NCBI GenBank assembly: GCA_019313725.1 | Contig: JAFDAT010000078.1 | Location: 1 to 10,981 of the forward strand | Direction: 5' to 3' | From: Deltaproteobacteria bacterium | GTDB taxonomy: Bacteria > Desulfobacterota > Desulfobacteria > Desulfobacterales > B30-G6 | Length of the DNA stretch: 10,981 nt | In this document: piece by piece, positions 6,079-10,981 of the stretch | Position numbering within the stretch: position 1 is the stretch's first letter | Layout of the letters: each line of letters starts with the position of its first letter | The notes under the pieces: generated by a model | What the model was told of the DNA's origin: nothing | Database searches by the model: none | What the model saw: the letters and a program-made list of their open reading frames with translations, nothing else | Translations under genes and position numbers: made by a program

Positions 6079-7371
6079 ATGGACGTTGAAACTGAAATAC
6101 ATTGTGATCTTGCGGTCATCGGTGCCGGCATGGCCGGTATGGCGGCATCCCTGTTTGCCGCCAACAGGGGCATCGACACAGTACAGATCGGTATCGCCAG
6201 CCAGATCATTTTCTCAAGCGGCCTTCTGGACCTTCTGGCTGTTCATCCGGTTGAAGAGGGGAGAACCTGGGACAACCCCTGGGAAGCCCTTGACCGGCTC
6301 TCTGGTGACCTGCCGGACCACCCCTATTCCCGCATAAAAAAGAGCCATATCCGCAAAGCGCTTTCTGAAACGGTTGTTTTTTTGGCGGATTCCGGCCTGG
6401 CCTATCAAGTAAATGAGGAGCGTAACTCCCATGTAATCACTTCTCTGGGCACGCGCAAACAGACCTATTACGTTCCCCGGACCATGTGGAACGGCGTACA
6501 GGCCCTTCATGAAAAAAAGCCCGGCCTGATCATCGACATTCGGGGCTTGCGGGGGTTCAGTGCCCGGCAGATTACGGAAACGTTGAAACCGGTGTGGCCG
6601 GGCGTGCGGCATGAGCGCATCGAATTTCCGGATATGCGCAGCGTTCAGGAAATGTATACAGAACCCATGGCCCGGTCCCTGGCGGTTCCCGAAAACCGAA
6701 AAAAGCTGGCAGACATTATCAGGCCGCTGATCAAGGACGCCCGCATCGTCGGGGTTCCAGCGATCCTCGGCATGCAGGACTCACAGGATGTTCAACAGGA
6801 CCTGGAAGATATGATCGGCGTTCCCCTTTTTGAAATCCCCACCATGCCGCCCTCCATCCCCGGATTGCGGATCAGGGAAACATTTGAGATGAAACTCCCC
6901 GAAAAGGGCGTCAGGCTCAAATACCGGAACCGGGTTTCACGGATCAGTAAAAATAACGATGAATTTCTGCTGGAAGTTGGAAACGACGCGCCGGTTTCCA
7001 GAATTCACGCCAGGGGTGTGATTCTGGCCACCGGCCGTTTTCTGGGAAAGGGCCTCTATGCCGATCGAAAAACCATCCGGGAACCGCTGCTGGATCTCCC
7101 GGTGTACCAGCCCGGCGTGCGCCCGGAATGGCACCGGTTTGATTTCATGGATCCCCGCGGGCACCTGATCAACCAGGCCGGGCTGGAAATCGATAACCGC
7201 TTCAGGCCCCTGGACGGCTCCGGCAAACCGGCCGACGACAACCTGTTTGCCGCCGGCTCCATCCTGGCGCACCAGGACTGGATGCGCATGAAATGCGGTT
7301 CCGGGCTGGCCATTGCCACAGCCTATGCCGCGGTGAATGCCTTTCTCAAAACCACGTCAAAAAACGGGTGA
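6079..7371 (+). CDS. glpB: Anaerobic glycerol-3-phosphate dehydrogenase subunit B
   Basis: GlpB is the second flavoprotein-type subunit that pairs with GlpA and helps pass electrons toward the quinone pool. The 430-residue length fits the family (E. coli 419). An N-terminal dinucleotide-binding motif CDLAVIGAGMAGMAASLFA (Gly15, 17, 20) is followed by FSSGLLDLLAVHP at 45-57, matching the family's FSSGSLDLL segment. HPYSRIKKSHIRKAL, the central MPPSIPGLRIRETFEM, GVILATGRFLGKGLYADR followed by IREPLLDLPVY, and the C-terminal NLFAAGSILAHQDWMRMKCGSGLAIATAYAAV all align with known GlpB features. No Shine-Dalgarno is visible before ATG 6079 and no better in-frame start is near, so translation may depend on the upstream cistron. 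The expected third gene glpC does not follow; instead the RAYT transposase gene converges from 7539. I see no terminator in 7372-7538. Confidence 0.93.
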   Translation: MDVETEIHCDLAVIGAGMAGMAASLFAANRGIDTVQIGIASQIIFSSGLLDLLAVHPVEEGRTWDNPWEALDRLSGDLPDHPYSRIKKSHIRKALSETVVFLADSGLAYQVNEERNSHVITSLGTRKQTYYVPRTMWNGVQALHEKKPGLIIDIRGLRGFSARQITETLKPVWPGVRHERIEFPDMRSVQEMYTEPMARSLAVPENRKKLADIIRPLIKDARIVGVPAILGMQDSQDVQQDLEDMIGVPLFEIPTMPPSIPGLRIRETFEMKLPEKGVRLKYRNRVSRISKNNDEFLLEVGNDAPVSRIHARGVILATGRFLGKGLYADRKTIREPLLDLPVYQPGVRPEWHRFDFMDPRGHLINQAGLEIDNRFRPLDGSGKPADDNLFAAGSILAHQDWMRMKCGSGLAIATAYAAVNAFLKTTSKNG

Positions 7372-7494
7372 AAAAGCTCTATACGATTACTCCGGCGAAT
7401 AAACACCTTAACCCTGAAAATGATCCTCTACGCTTGTTTTTCCCTCTTTTCCACTACCATATCATAATAATTCAACAGCTTGTCCTGGTCCAAC

Positions 7495-7525
7495 CCCACG
7501 ACCAATCCGATCGCGATCCCACGAC
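7495..7525. repeat. Direct repeat CCCACGAC flanking a GATCGCGATC palindrome
   Basis: CCCACGAC occurs at 7495-7502 and 7518-7525, with the perfect 10-bp palindrome GATCGCGATC (7509-7518) between them. It lies 14 to 44 bases beyond the RAYT stop codon. Such a palindrome could be a transposase recognition site or chance; no second copy occurs in this window. Confidence 0.3.
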
Positions 7526-7538
7526 AACCCCGAATCCA

Positions 7539-8459
7539 TCAGATCAGTTCGGAAAGCCGTTTCATGGAGTAAATCCCGGAAAGACCCTGGATAGGTTTGG
7601 GTTTCTTCTCGTGCTTGCACGTAAAATGATGCTTGAAGCGCTGGTAATGAGTAGAAACGAACGCTTCCGATCCGATAATACCGGAATCCGTAAAATATCG
7701 GTTGCGGTAGCGCAGTCGGCCGGCCTGGGTTATTTCAACACCCCTCTTCTTTTCCCTTATCAGTTGCCGGGGATCGATGACCTTACCCGGACGGTCGATG
7801 GAACCGGCGTTATACATGTAATTCCGATAGCGCCGGACCCGCTCCTTTTGGCTGCGTGCATTGAATTCCTCAAAACCGAAATCGGTGGAGAGGAAATTGT
7901 CCTTATTATTGGTCTGTATATGATATCCGATGGAAACCCAACGGTAATCCTCCGGTTTTTTTACTATACCCGCCCGCAGTGGATTCAGGTCGATGTAAAC
8001 GAGGCAGTTTACAAGTGCTGCTCCTGCTTCTACGATGACGCTTTTGAAACGTTCCGCCCAGAAAAAGCCTCGCCTGTTGTAGTGACGGTTGTAATAGCGG
8101 GTAAGGTGAATTTTAACATCCTTAACAAACTCCGAAAGGCTTGCCAGCTTGTCCCTTATAAGTGGCAACCGGTCTTTGGGGATGGTGTAGTCATCCCCAT
8201 AATGACGCCGGCACCGCTTTCTTATGCTGCTCTCACTGAAATCAGTAGCCGGAAACATCTTTACCAGCAGGTGGAAATGGTCACCCATCAAGCAAAACCC
8301 GATAATTTCAGCGAAATACAATTTCGATAGCCGCTTGATCTGTTTTAACAGAAAATCTTTCTCCTTGGCCCCCAGAGGATATCCGGATAATACCGTGCGT
8401 GATACGATATGATACACCGCAGGCTGATCCGATATCACCATTCGCGTAATTCTCGGCAT
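7539..8459 (-). CDS. REP-associated tyrosine transposase (RAYT, Y1_Tnp / IS200-like HUH family)
   Basis: This 306-residue protein is a single-strand DNA transposase of the HUH type, related to IS200/IS605 TnpA. RAYTs act on REP palindromes and are usually single-copy domesticated genes. The N-terminus MPRITRMVISDQPAVYHIVSR is the typical RAYT opening. GDHFHLLV contains the HUH pair His61 and His63. The nucleophile lies in RYYNRHYNRRGFFWAERF, probably one of Tyr122, Tyr123 or Tyr127. VYIDLNPLRAGIVKKPEDYRWVS is the conserved C-terminal half. The frame is intact, with GAGAGG 9 bases before the ATG and a near-consensus promoter upstream, so it looks expressible. A C-terminal region after the core (about 190-306) is rich in Arg and Lys. 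It converges on glpB and lies 620 bp from a REPIN-like doublet. There are no IS-type terminal repeats flanking it, which fits a RAYT rather than a mobile IS200. Confidence 0.9.
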   Translation of the reverse strand: MPRITRMVISDQPAVYHIVSRTVLSGYPLGAKEKDFLLKQIKRLSKLYFAEIIGFCLMGDHFHLLVKMFPATDFSESSIRKRCRRHYGDDYTIPKDRLPLIRDKLASLSEFVKDVKIHLTRYYNRHYNRRGFFWAERFKSVIVEAGAALVNCLVYIDLNPLRAGIVKKPEDYRWVSIGYHIQTNNKDNFLSTDFGFEEFNARSQKERVRRYRNYMYNAGSIDRPGKVIDPRQLIREKKRGVEITQAGRLRYRNRYFTDSGIIGSEAFVSTHYQRFKHHFTCKHEKKPKPIQGLSGIYSMKRLSELI

Positions 8460-8492
8460 GGATTGTTACCTCTCTTACATATTTACTTTCGT

Positions 8493-8521
8493 ATTATATA
8501 CTTTTCACCTCGAACCGTCAA
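8493..8521 (-). promoter_or_regulatory. Strong sigma70-type promoter of the RAYT gene
   Basis: On the minus strand TTGACG (8516-8521) and TATAAT (8493-8498) are separated by exactly 17 bases, 11 of 12 consensus positions. Transcription would start near 8486, giving a leader of about 27 bases that contains the GAGAGG ribosome site. This is the best promoter in the window. Confidence 0.75.
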
Positions 8522-8567
8522 CATAATCAACCCGCCTCTTTATTTTTAGCATCCAACCCGCTTGATA

Positions 8568-8876
8568 TTACACCAAACAACATTCTTTATTCAGTTTGTC
8601 CCCCGGCTTTCTATAAAGCCCGGCTGCGGCAATGAAGGTTGCGTCGCAGATATAACGTGATCCAACTCTTTCAGGGTGTTTGCAATAGCTTGCCAGTGGG
8701 CCGTCCAGCATCATCGGATCATTCGGCGGAACATAGTGACGGCAGTTGGCGCAGCAGCAAAATCGCTTGTTGAGGGGTGTATCTTGCCTGGCACGCTTGC
8801 GAGCAGCAAAGAGGGCCTTTATAAAATTTCTCCGGGTCGCCTTGGGAGCATGACATCTGTTCGGCGGTGATTCCAT
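8568..8876 (-). CDS. Small cysteine-rich protein, HiPIP-like or zinc-binding cysteine pattern
   Basis: This 102-residue protein is supported by a GGAGG Shine-Dalgarno (8883-8887 on the plus strand) 6 bases before ATG and by a promoter candidate upstream. It has an Arg/Lys-rich N-terminus with ATRRNFIKALFAARKRAR, then the core FCCCANCRHYVPP and, further on, ASYCKHPERVGSRYICDATF. The four central cysteines are Cys42-x2-Cys45-x19-Cys65-x11-Cys77. CANC followed by an aromatic pair, then two more spaced cysteines, resembles high-potential iron-sulfur proteins, although the middle gap is a few residues longer than usual. Extra cysteines sit at 8, 40, 41, 99 and 100. TRRNFIK looks like a twin-arginine motif, but no hydrophobic stretch follows, so export is unlikely as written. 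A zinc-knuckle protein is the main alternative. The gene lies upstream of RAYT on the same strand, 108 bp apart. Confidence 0.75.
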   Translation of the reverse strand: MESPPNRCHAPKATRRNFIKALFAARKRARQDTPLNKRFCCCANCRHYVPPNDPMMLDGPLASYCKHPERVGSRYICDATFIAAAGLYRKPGDKLNKECCLV

Positions 8877-8965
8877 AAAAAACCTCCGCTGATATTCGAA
8901 ATTGCTTTCCGGTTGGGAGAAAACAAGGTTTTATTTTGAGAGTGGAAACGGTAGGACGAATCTAT

Positions 8966-8994
8966 TTTTTAGCTTATCTTTAAAAAACAGTCAA
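8966..8994 (-). promoter_or_regulatory. Possible promoter of the small cysteine-rich gene
   Basis: On the minus strand TTGACT (8989-8994) is followed after 17 bases by TAAAAA (8966-8971). The -35 matches 5 of 6 and the -10 4 of 6 consensus positions. The leader would be about 83 bases long. Confidence 0.45.
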
Positions 8995-9045
8995 GTTTTT
9001 CCTGAAACTCGAGGCCGGCACACCTGAAAAGATCACCCGGGGCCA

Positions 9046-9189
9046 AAGCTTGACAGACTCGCAAAAAGTCCGAAATTCCGTCATGCCTGCGAAGGCAGGC
9101 ATCCAGAACTATTTGAAAACACTGGATTCCCGCCTTCGCGGGAATGACGCTAAAGAGCGTTTTAAGACTTTTAAGAAAATATCAAGCTT
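9046..9189. mobile_element. MITE/REPIN-like palindromic element with two covarying hairpins
   Basis: This lies in the 394-bp gene-free region 8877-9270. The core is two inverted 28-base units, 9079-9106 and 9122-9149, identical at 24 of 28 positions when one is reversed. Each unit folds on its own: ATGCCTGC-GAAG-GCAGGCAT (9083-9102) and ATTCCCGC-CTTC-GCGGGAAT (9126-9145). All four differences between units are paired changes that keep both 8-bp stems, as expected of REP sequences. Further out, AAAAGTC (9064-9070) mirrors GACTTTT (9166-9172), and the ends AAGCTTGA (9046-9053) and TCAAGCTT (9182-9189) form 8-bp terminal inverted repeats. The element has no coding capacity, so a transposase would have to act in trans; the RAYT at 7539-8459 is the obvious candidate. 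The rest of 8877-9270 holds only promoter-like and operator-like sites. Confidence 0.75.
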
Positions 9190-9232
9190 GAATTGTGGAT
9201 AAAAATGAGTTCCTTGGTTTGATAAAAATTTA

Positions 9233-9269
9233 CCTTGTAATTTCAAATTCTATGTTTTAAATTACAAGG
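9233..9269 (+). promoter_or_regulatory. 11-bp inverted repeat abutting the start of the DUF4143 gene
   Basis: CCTTGTAATTT (9233-9243) and AAATTACAAGG (9259-9269) are exact reverse complements separated by 15 bases. The right arm ends one base before the ATG at 9271 and contains the only Shine-Dalgarno-like bases (AAGG). As RNA, the hairpin would bury the translation start; as DNA it is a dyad operator. A further CCTTG half-site, with its own upstream GATAAAAAT, occurs at 9198-9216, and the same GATAAAAAT precedes the left arm at 9221-9229. Confidence 0.55.
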
Positions 9270-9270
9270 C

Positions 9271-10494
9271 ATGATTCGCCAATATGAAAAACTGTTGAAG
9301 GAATATCTTGCTTTTTTTCCCTGCGTAGCTCTCATTGGTTCCCGGCAGTGCGGAAAAACGACGCTTCTGCAAACACTCCCCAAGGATTGGAAAGTATTTG
9401 ACCTTGAAAAGCAAAGTGATTTTCAAAGTCTTTCTCAGGACCCCGATCTGTTTTTTCGCTTGAATCCCGACAAAATTGCGATCGATGAGGCTCAGTTGCG
9501 GCCGGAGTTGTTTGCTGCCTTGCGCGTGGCGGTGGACAGGGACCGGCAAAGCGTTGGCCGATTTGTCATCACCGGCTCCAGTTCCCCCAAACTGGTTCGA
9601 GCCATTTCCGAGAGCCTTGCCGGACGAATCGGCATCATAGAAATGGCGCCGTTTTCCTTTTCCGAAGTAAGAAAAGAACTGTCACCGTCATTTTTCCAGT
9701 TTTTAACCGACAGGGTGCATGCTCGTGATTTTATCGGTGAGCTTAAGCCGCTTGGGCGTATACGAGATGTTCATGAATTCTGGTTCAAGGGTGGATATCC
9801 GGAGCCATGGTTAAAAAAAAGCACCCGATTTCATTCTATCTGGATGAATCAATATGCCGGCACCTATCTTTATCGAGACGTGGCAAAACTATTCCCCGGC
9901 ATAAACGAAAACAGATTCCGTCTGTTTGTGCAGATCCTGGCCGGCGTCTCCGGAAATGTCATCAATTATTCCGATGTAGCGCGATCACTCGGTGTATCCC
10001 AACCCACGGTCCGGGATTATTTTGAAATTGCCGACGGAATTTTTTTATGGCGAACCGTCCCCGCCTATACACAAAATGCTTTGAAACGGATCGTAAAACA
10101 TCCAAAGGGGTATTTTCGTGACAGCGGCCTTCTCCATTACCTGCTACGAATTTCGGACATGGATCTTCTGGCCACCCATCCGGTTAAGGGCCGCTCTTGG
10201 GAAGGGCTGGTCATCGAGGAAATCATCCGCGGCCTCAATACAACCGGTGCAGGATTCGACTACTATTATTACCGAACAGGCGGGGGTGCCGAAGTCGATC
10301 TGATACTCGATGGTGAATTTGGACTGATCCCCATTGAAATAAAATATACCCAGAGCGTGCCGCCAAAGCAGTTACGGGCACTGAAAGATTTTATCAGGGA
10401 TCATAACTGCCGCTTTGGATTGGTCATCAATAATGACCAAAGTCCCCGCCTGTATGACGAACAAATTGCCGGCATACCCTTTGCCTGTCTTTGA
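9271..10494 (+). CDS. AAA_14 / DUF4143 ATP-binding protein with PD-(D/E)XK-like C-terminal region
   Basis: This 407-residue P-loop ATPase shows Walker A GSRQCGKTT (23-31), a Walker B-type strand KIAIDEAQ with Asp72 and Glu73, and the sensor-like FVITGSSSPKLVR. LAGRIGIIEMAPFSFSE is the usual end of the AAA_14 domain. The middle ANQYAGTYL-like segment (here MNQYAGTYLYRDVAKLFPG) and DVARSLGVSQPTVRDYFEIADGIFLW form the winged-helix part of DUF4143. The C-terminus has WEGLVIEEI, GGGAEVDLIL (Glu341, Asp343) and PIEIKYT (Glu356, Lys358), the layout of a PD-(D/E)XK nuclease-like fold. These proteins are common, often scattered through accessory regions, and their cellular role is not settled; links to mobile DNA and to toxin-like modules have been suggested. 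The ATG at 9271 fits the family start and is set against an inverted repeat. It stands alone on the plus strand, with the Hsp70 gene starting 214 bp later. Confidence 0.92.
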   Translation: MIRQYEKLLKEYLAFFPCVALIGSRQCGKTTLLQTLPKDWKVFDLEKQSDFQSLSQDPDLFFRLNPDKIAIDEAQLRPELFAALRVAVDRDRQSVGRFVITGSSSPKLVRAISESLAGRIGIIEMAPFSFSEVRKELSPSFFQFLTDRVHARDFIGELKPLGRIRDVHEFWFKGGYPEPWLKKSTRFHSIWMNQYAGTYLYRDVAKLFPGINENRFRLFVQILAGVSGNVINYSDVARSLGVSQPTVRDYFEIADGIFLWRTVPAYTQNALKRIVKHPKGYFRDSGLLHYLLRISDMDLLATHPVKGRSWEGLVIEEIIRGLNTTGAGFDYYYYRTGGGAEVDLILDGEFGLIPIEIKYTQSVPPKQLRALKDFIRDHNCRFGLVINNDQSPRLYDEQIAGIPFACL

Positions 10495-10708
10495 TCAGGT
10501 TTCAGACTATCCGGAACATCACATGATACGCTGGTGCATAGCCCCCGGGGTCAAACTTGCATTTGCGACCGGAGTCAGCTCAATCCATCTGAAGGCGTAT
10601 GATTGAAAAAAATACGTATTATCCAGTGTATTGATTGATTGTCTTGGGCATATATTGTATTTGATTTTTTTAATTGGTTGGATAGTAACGTTGTCGAAAG
10701 GATAAGAA

Positions 10709-10981
10709 ATGGCAAAATCAATCGGGATCGATCTGGGAACCACTAATTCCGTTGTCGGTATTAAAAAAGTAAACACGGAAATTATTAAAAATGCCGAGGG
10801 GGATTTTATCACACCTTCTTGTGTTACAATGAAAAAAGTTGGTCGAAAGTTTTTGAACATCGGGAAGTCAGCAAATTTCATTGTTGGCAAAAGTGCTATA
10901 GAGTGGATCAAGCAGGACCCGGAAAATACCATAACCGGTGTAAAAAGACTGATGGGCAGAAGCTTTCAGGATCCTGAAATT
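10709..10981 (+). CDS. Hsp70/DnaK-family protein, divergent (partial, C-terminus beyond right edge)
   Basis: The first 91 residues are open to the window edge. SIGIDLGTTNSVVGI is the phosphate-1 loop of the Hsp70 ATPase domain. IIKNAEGDFITPSCV matches the NAEGDRTTPS region of DnaK, and NTITGVKRLMGRSFQDPE matches NTLFAIKRLIGRRFQDEE, with Lys79 in the place of catalytic Lys70. Between TPS and the NT-KRL segment this protein has about 11 more residues than E. coli DnaK, and the stretch KVGRKFLNIGKSANFIVG diverges. It is therefore probably a non-housekeeping Hsp70 paralog rather than the main DnaK, although the missing 85 percent of the protein prevents a decision. AAAGGA sits 6 bases before the ATG. 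The 214-bp AT-rich spacer upstream (10495-10708) shows no grpE, no CIRCE-like repeat and no convincing promoter; it has a 10-bp palindrome AATACGTATT at 10611-10620. Confidence 0.9.
   Translation, partial: MAKSIGIDLGTTNSVVGIKKVNTEIIKNAEGDFITPSCVTMKKVGRKFLNIGKSANFIVGKSAIEWIKQDPENTITGVKRLMGRSFQDPEI

Noticed and set aside
7293..8330. A 345-codon plus-strand open frame across the end of glpB and the RAYT gene
   Set aside because: It overlaps glpB and is antisense to the well-supported RAYT; its protein has no family features and no ribosome site.
8790..8876. Tat signal peptide in the small cysteine-rich protein
   Set aside because: TRRNFIK is present, but the hydrophobic h-region and a cleavage site are missing; basic residues follow directly.
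10524..10607. A 27-codon open frame between the DUF4143 and Hsp70 genes
   Set aside because: No ribosome site and no recognisable features; likely chance.
10519..10932. A 137-codon minus-strand open frame at the right end
   Set aside because: It is antisense to the unmistakable Hsp70 N-terminus.

Overview
The window most likely comes from a free-living anaerobic member of the Desulfobacterota (a Desulfobacteraceae-like sulfate reducer). This is inferred from gene content and style, not from a marker gene: a glpA–glpB pair for anaerobic glycerol-3-phosphate oxidation, a long YkgJ-type cysteine-cluster protein, a DapA-family enzyme with a C-terminal extension, a TPR protein and REP-type repeats with a RAYT transposase. 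The middle of the window is moderately GC-rich. The intergenic regions and the right end are clearly more AT-rich.

Layout, left to right. Positions 1-1044 (minus) hold the N-terminal 348 codons of an uncharacterised, possibly kinase-like protein that runs off the left edge. Upstream of it is a repeat-rich spacer carrying short CTAAAGT repeats, then a five-repeat TPR protein (1244-1864, minus). A 269-bp divergent regulatory region separates this from a DapA-family aldolase (2134-3174, plus). That region holds a 16-bp palindrome and two adjacent hairpins next to the ribosome binding site. dapA converges on a YkgJ-family protein (3373-4185, minus), and a perfect 22-bp stem plus a small U-tract terminator lie between them. 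Divergent from ykgJ is the glpA (4424-5986) and glpB (6079-7371) pair, encoding two subunits of anaerobic glycerol-3-phosphate dehydrogenase. No glpC follows; a convergent RAYT transposase gene (7539-8459, minus) with a near-consensus promoter lies there instead.

The right third is accessory in character. It has a small cysteine-rich protein with HiPIP-like cysteine spacing (8568-8876, minus), a 394-bp gene-free region containing a MITE/REPIN-like doublet of covarying hairpins, and an AAA_14/DUF4143 ATPase (9271-10494, plus) preceded by an inverted repeat that ends 2 bases before its start codon. The window ends in the first 91 codons of a divergent Hsp70 (10709 onward, plus).

The only clear functional unit is glpAB: GlpA should oxidise glycerol-3-phosphate with FAD and pass electrons through a 2Fe-2S BFD-like domain, with GlpB as partner. 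A membrane or iron-sulfur subunit must come from elsewhere if the complex is quinone-linked. The other genes stand alone or at most have divergent or convergent neighbours. I found no rRNA, tRNA or CRISPR array.
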